The notes under the pieces were generated by a model. That model worked only from the letters and a program-made list of their open reading frames with translations, did not search any database and had not been told where the DNA came from. This document shows, piece after piece, positions 5,259 to 5,533 of a DNA stretch of 5,533 bases (the first letter of the stretch is position 1; each line of letters begins with the position of its first letter). The translations under genes and the position numbers were made by a program. The stretch covers positions 1 through 5,533 of the forward strand of contig NHDJ01000054.1 of assembly GCA_002167265.1 (NCBI GenBank), written 5' to 3'. Source of the stretch: Verrucomicrobia bacterium TMED56. GTDB taxonomy: Bacteria > Verrucomicrobiota > Verrucomicrobiia > Opitutales > Seribacteraceae.

Positions 5259-5533
5259 ATGTCAGACCGCCCCAATATTTTATGGATTTGTACTGATCAA
5301 CAGAGATACGACACCGTAAAGGCTTTAGGCAACCCTCTTGCTCTGACTCCCCACCTCGATCAATTCGTTAAGGAGAGCACAAGTTTTTCCAATGCATTCT
5401 GCCAGAGTCCAGTCTGTGCACCAAGTCGGGCGTCTTTTTTGACAGGCAGGTATCCACGAACCACCCGCTGTCGTCAAAACGGGCAGTCAATCCCATCAGA
5501 CGAGCTTTTGGTTTCCACAATTTTTAACCGGGC
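5259..5533 (+). CDS. Sulfatase (arylsulfatase A/choline-sulfatase-like), N-terminal 91 residues; 3' end outside window
   Basis: This is the start of a type I formylglycine-dependent sulfatase of the alkaline phosphatase superfamily, which hydrolyses sulfate esters. The opening strand RPNILWICTDQQRYDT supplies the first metal ligands, with D13-Q14 where many relatives have Asp-Asp. TPHLDQF (30-36) is the usual following helix. The sulfatase signature C53-A-P-S-R57-ASF-LTGR64 is intact: Cys53 is the residue converted to formylglycine, which needs a separate maturase not seen here. The ATG at 5259 is the only start codon in this frame after the stop at 5175-5177. AAAGG precedes it but only 2 nt away, too close for a normal Shine-Dalgarno. 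There is no signal peptide, so the enzyme seems to act in the cytoplasm, unlike many secreted polysaccharide sulfatases. The substrate is unknown. Members usually have about 450-550 residues, so most of the protein lies beyond the window. Confidence 0.95.
   Translation, partial: MSDRPNILWICTDQQRYDTVKALGNPLALTPHLDQFVKESTSFSNAFCQSPVCAPSRASFLTGRYPRTTRCRQNGQSIPSDELLVSTIFNR

Noticed and set aside
5078..5296. 72-codon plus-strand frame covering the divergent gap
   Set aside because: It overlaps the starts of both the transporter and the sulfatase, in a different frame from the latter, and would need both genes' promoters inside a coding region.

Overview
The window looks like a slice of a bacterial chromosome. 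The most likely source is a member of the PVC group (a marine Verrucomicrobia/Lentisphaerae- or Planctomycetes-type organism). This is inferred from gene content: a formylglycine sulfatase of the TDQQRYDT type and an exported PQQ-repeat beta-propeller protein whose mature end carries the HRGP motif, both abundant in that group. None of the visible gene starts has a well-placed Shine-Dalgarno site, which also fits. The phylum is not proven by anything here.

Layout. The plus-strand block 1-1797 holds the 3' part of an MgtE-type magnesium channel/transporter (cut by the window edge) and, 3 nt after its stop, an extended short-chain dehydrogenase (nucleoside-diphosphate-sugar epimerase-like). Then comes an AT-rich stretch, 1798-2479, between converging genes. 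It has no recognisable gene, only a 25-codon hydrophobic micro-ORF, a doubtful 78-codon ORF, several AT-rich inverted repeats and a short GC-richer structured island. The minus-strand block 5151-2480 holds a 12-TM major facilitator transporter followed, after 32 nt, by the secreted PQQ-repeat protein, probably as one transcript. From 5259 a sulfatase runs rightward off the window, divergent from the transporter across a 107-nt intergenic region with overlapping TATAAT hexamers on both strands.

How the genes may work together. mgtE and the epimerase gene are so tightly spaced that co-transcription and perhaps translational coupling are likely, although the two products have no obvious shared pathway. 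The transporter and the propeller protein probably form a two-gene unit. Its divergence from a sulfatase would fit uptake and breakdown of sulfated compounds, but that is only inference from position.

I do not see a defence system, mobile element, CRISPR array, tRNA/rRNA gene or clear new biological system. The points worth a second look are small: the structured island after the propeller gene, the hairpin and repeats in the sulfatase leader, the small ORFs in the convergent gap, and the absence of a signal peptide on the sulfatase.
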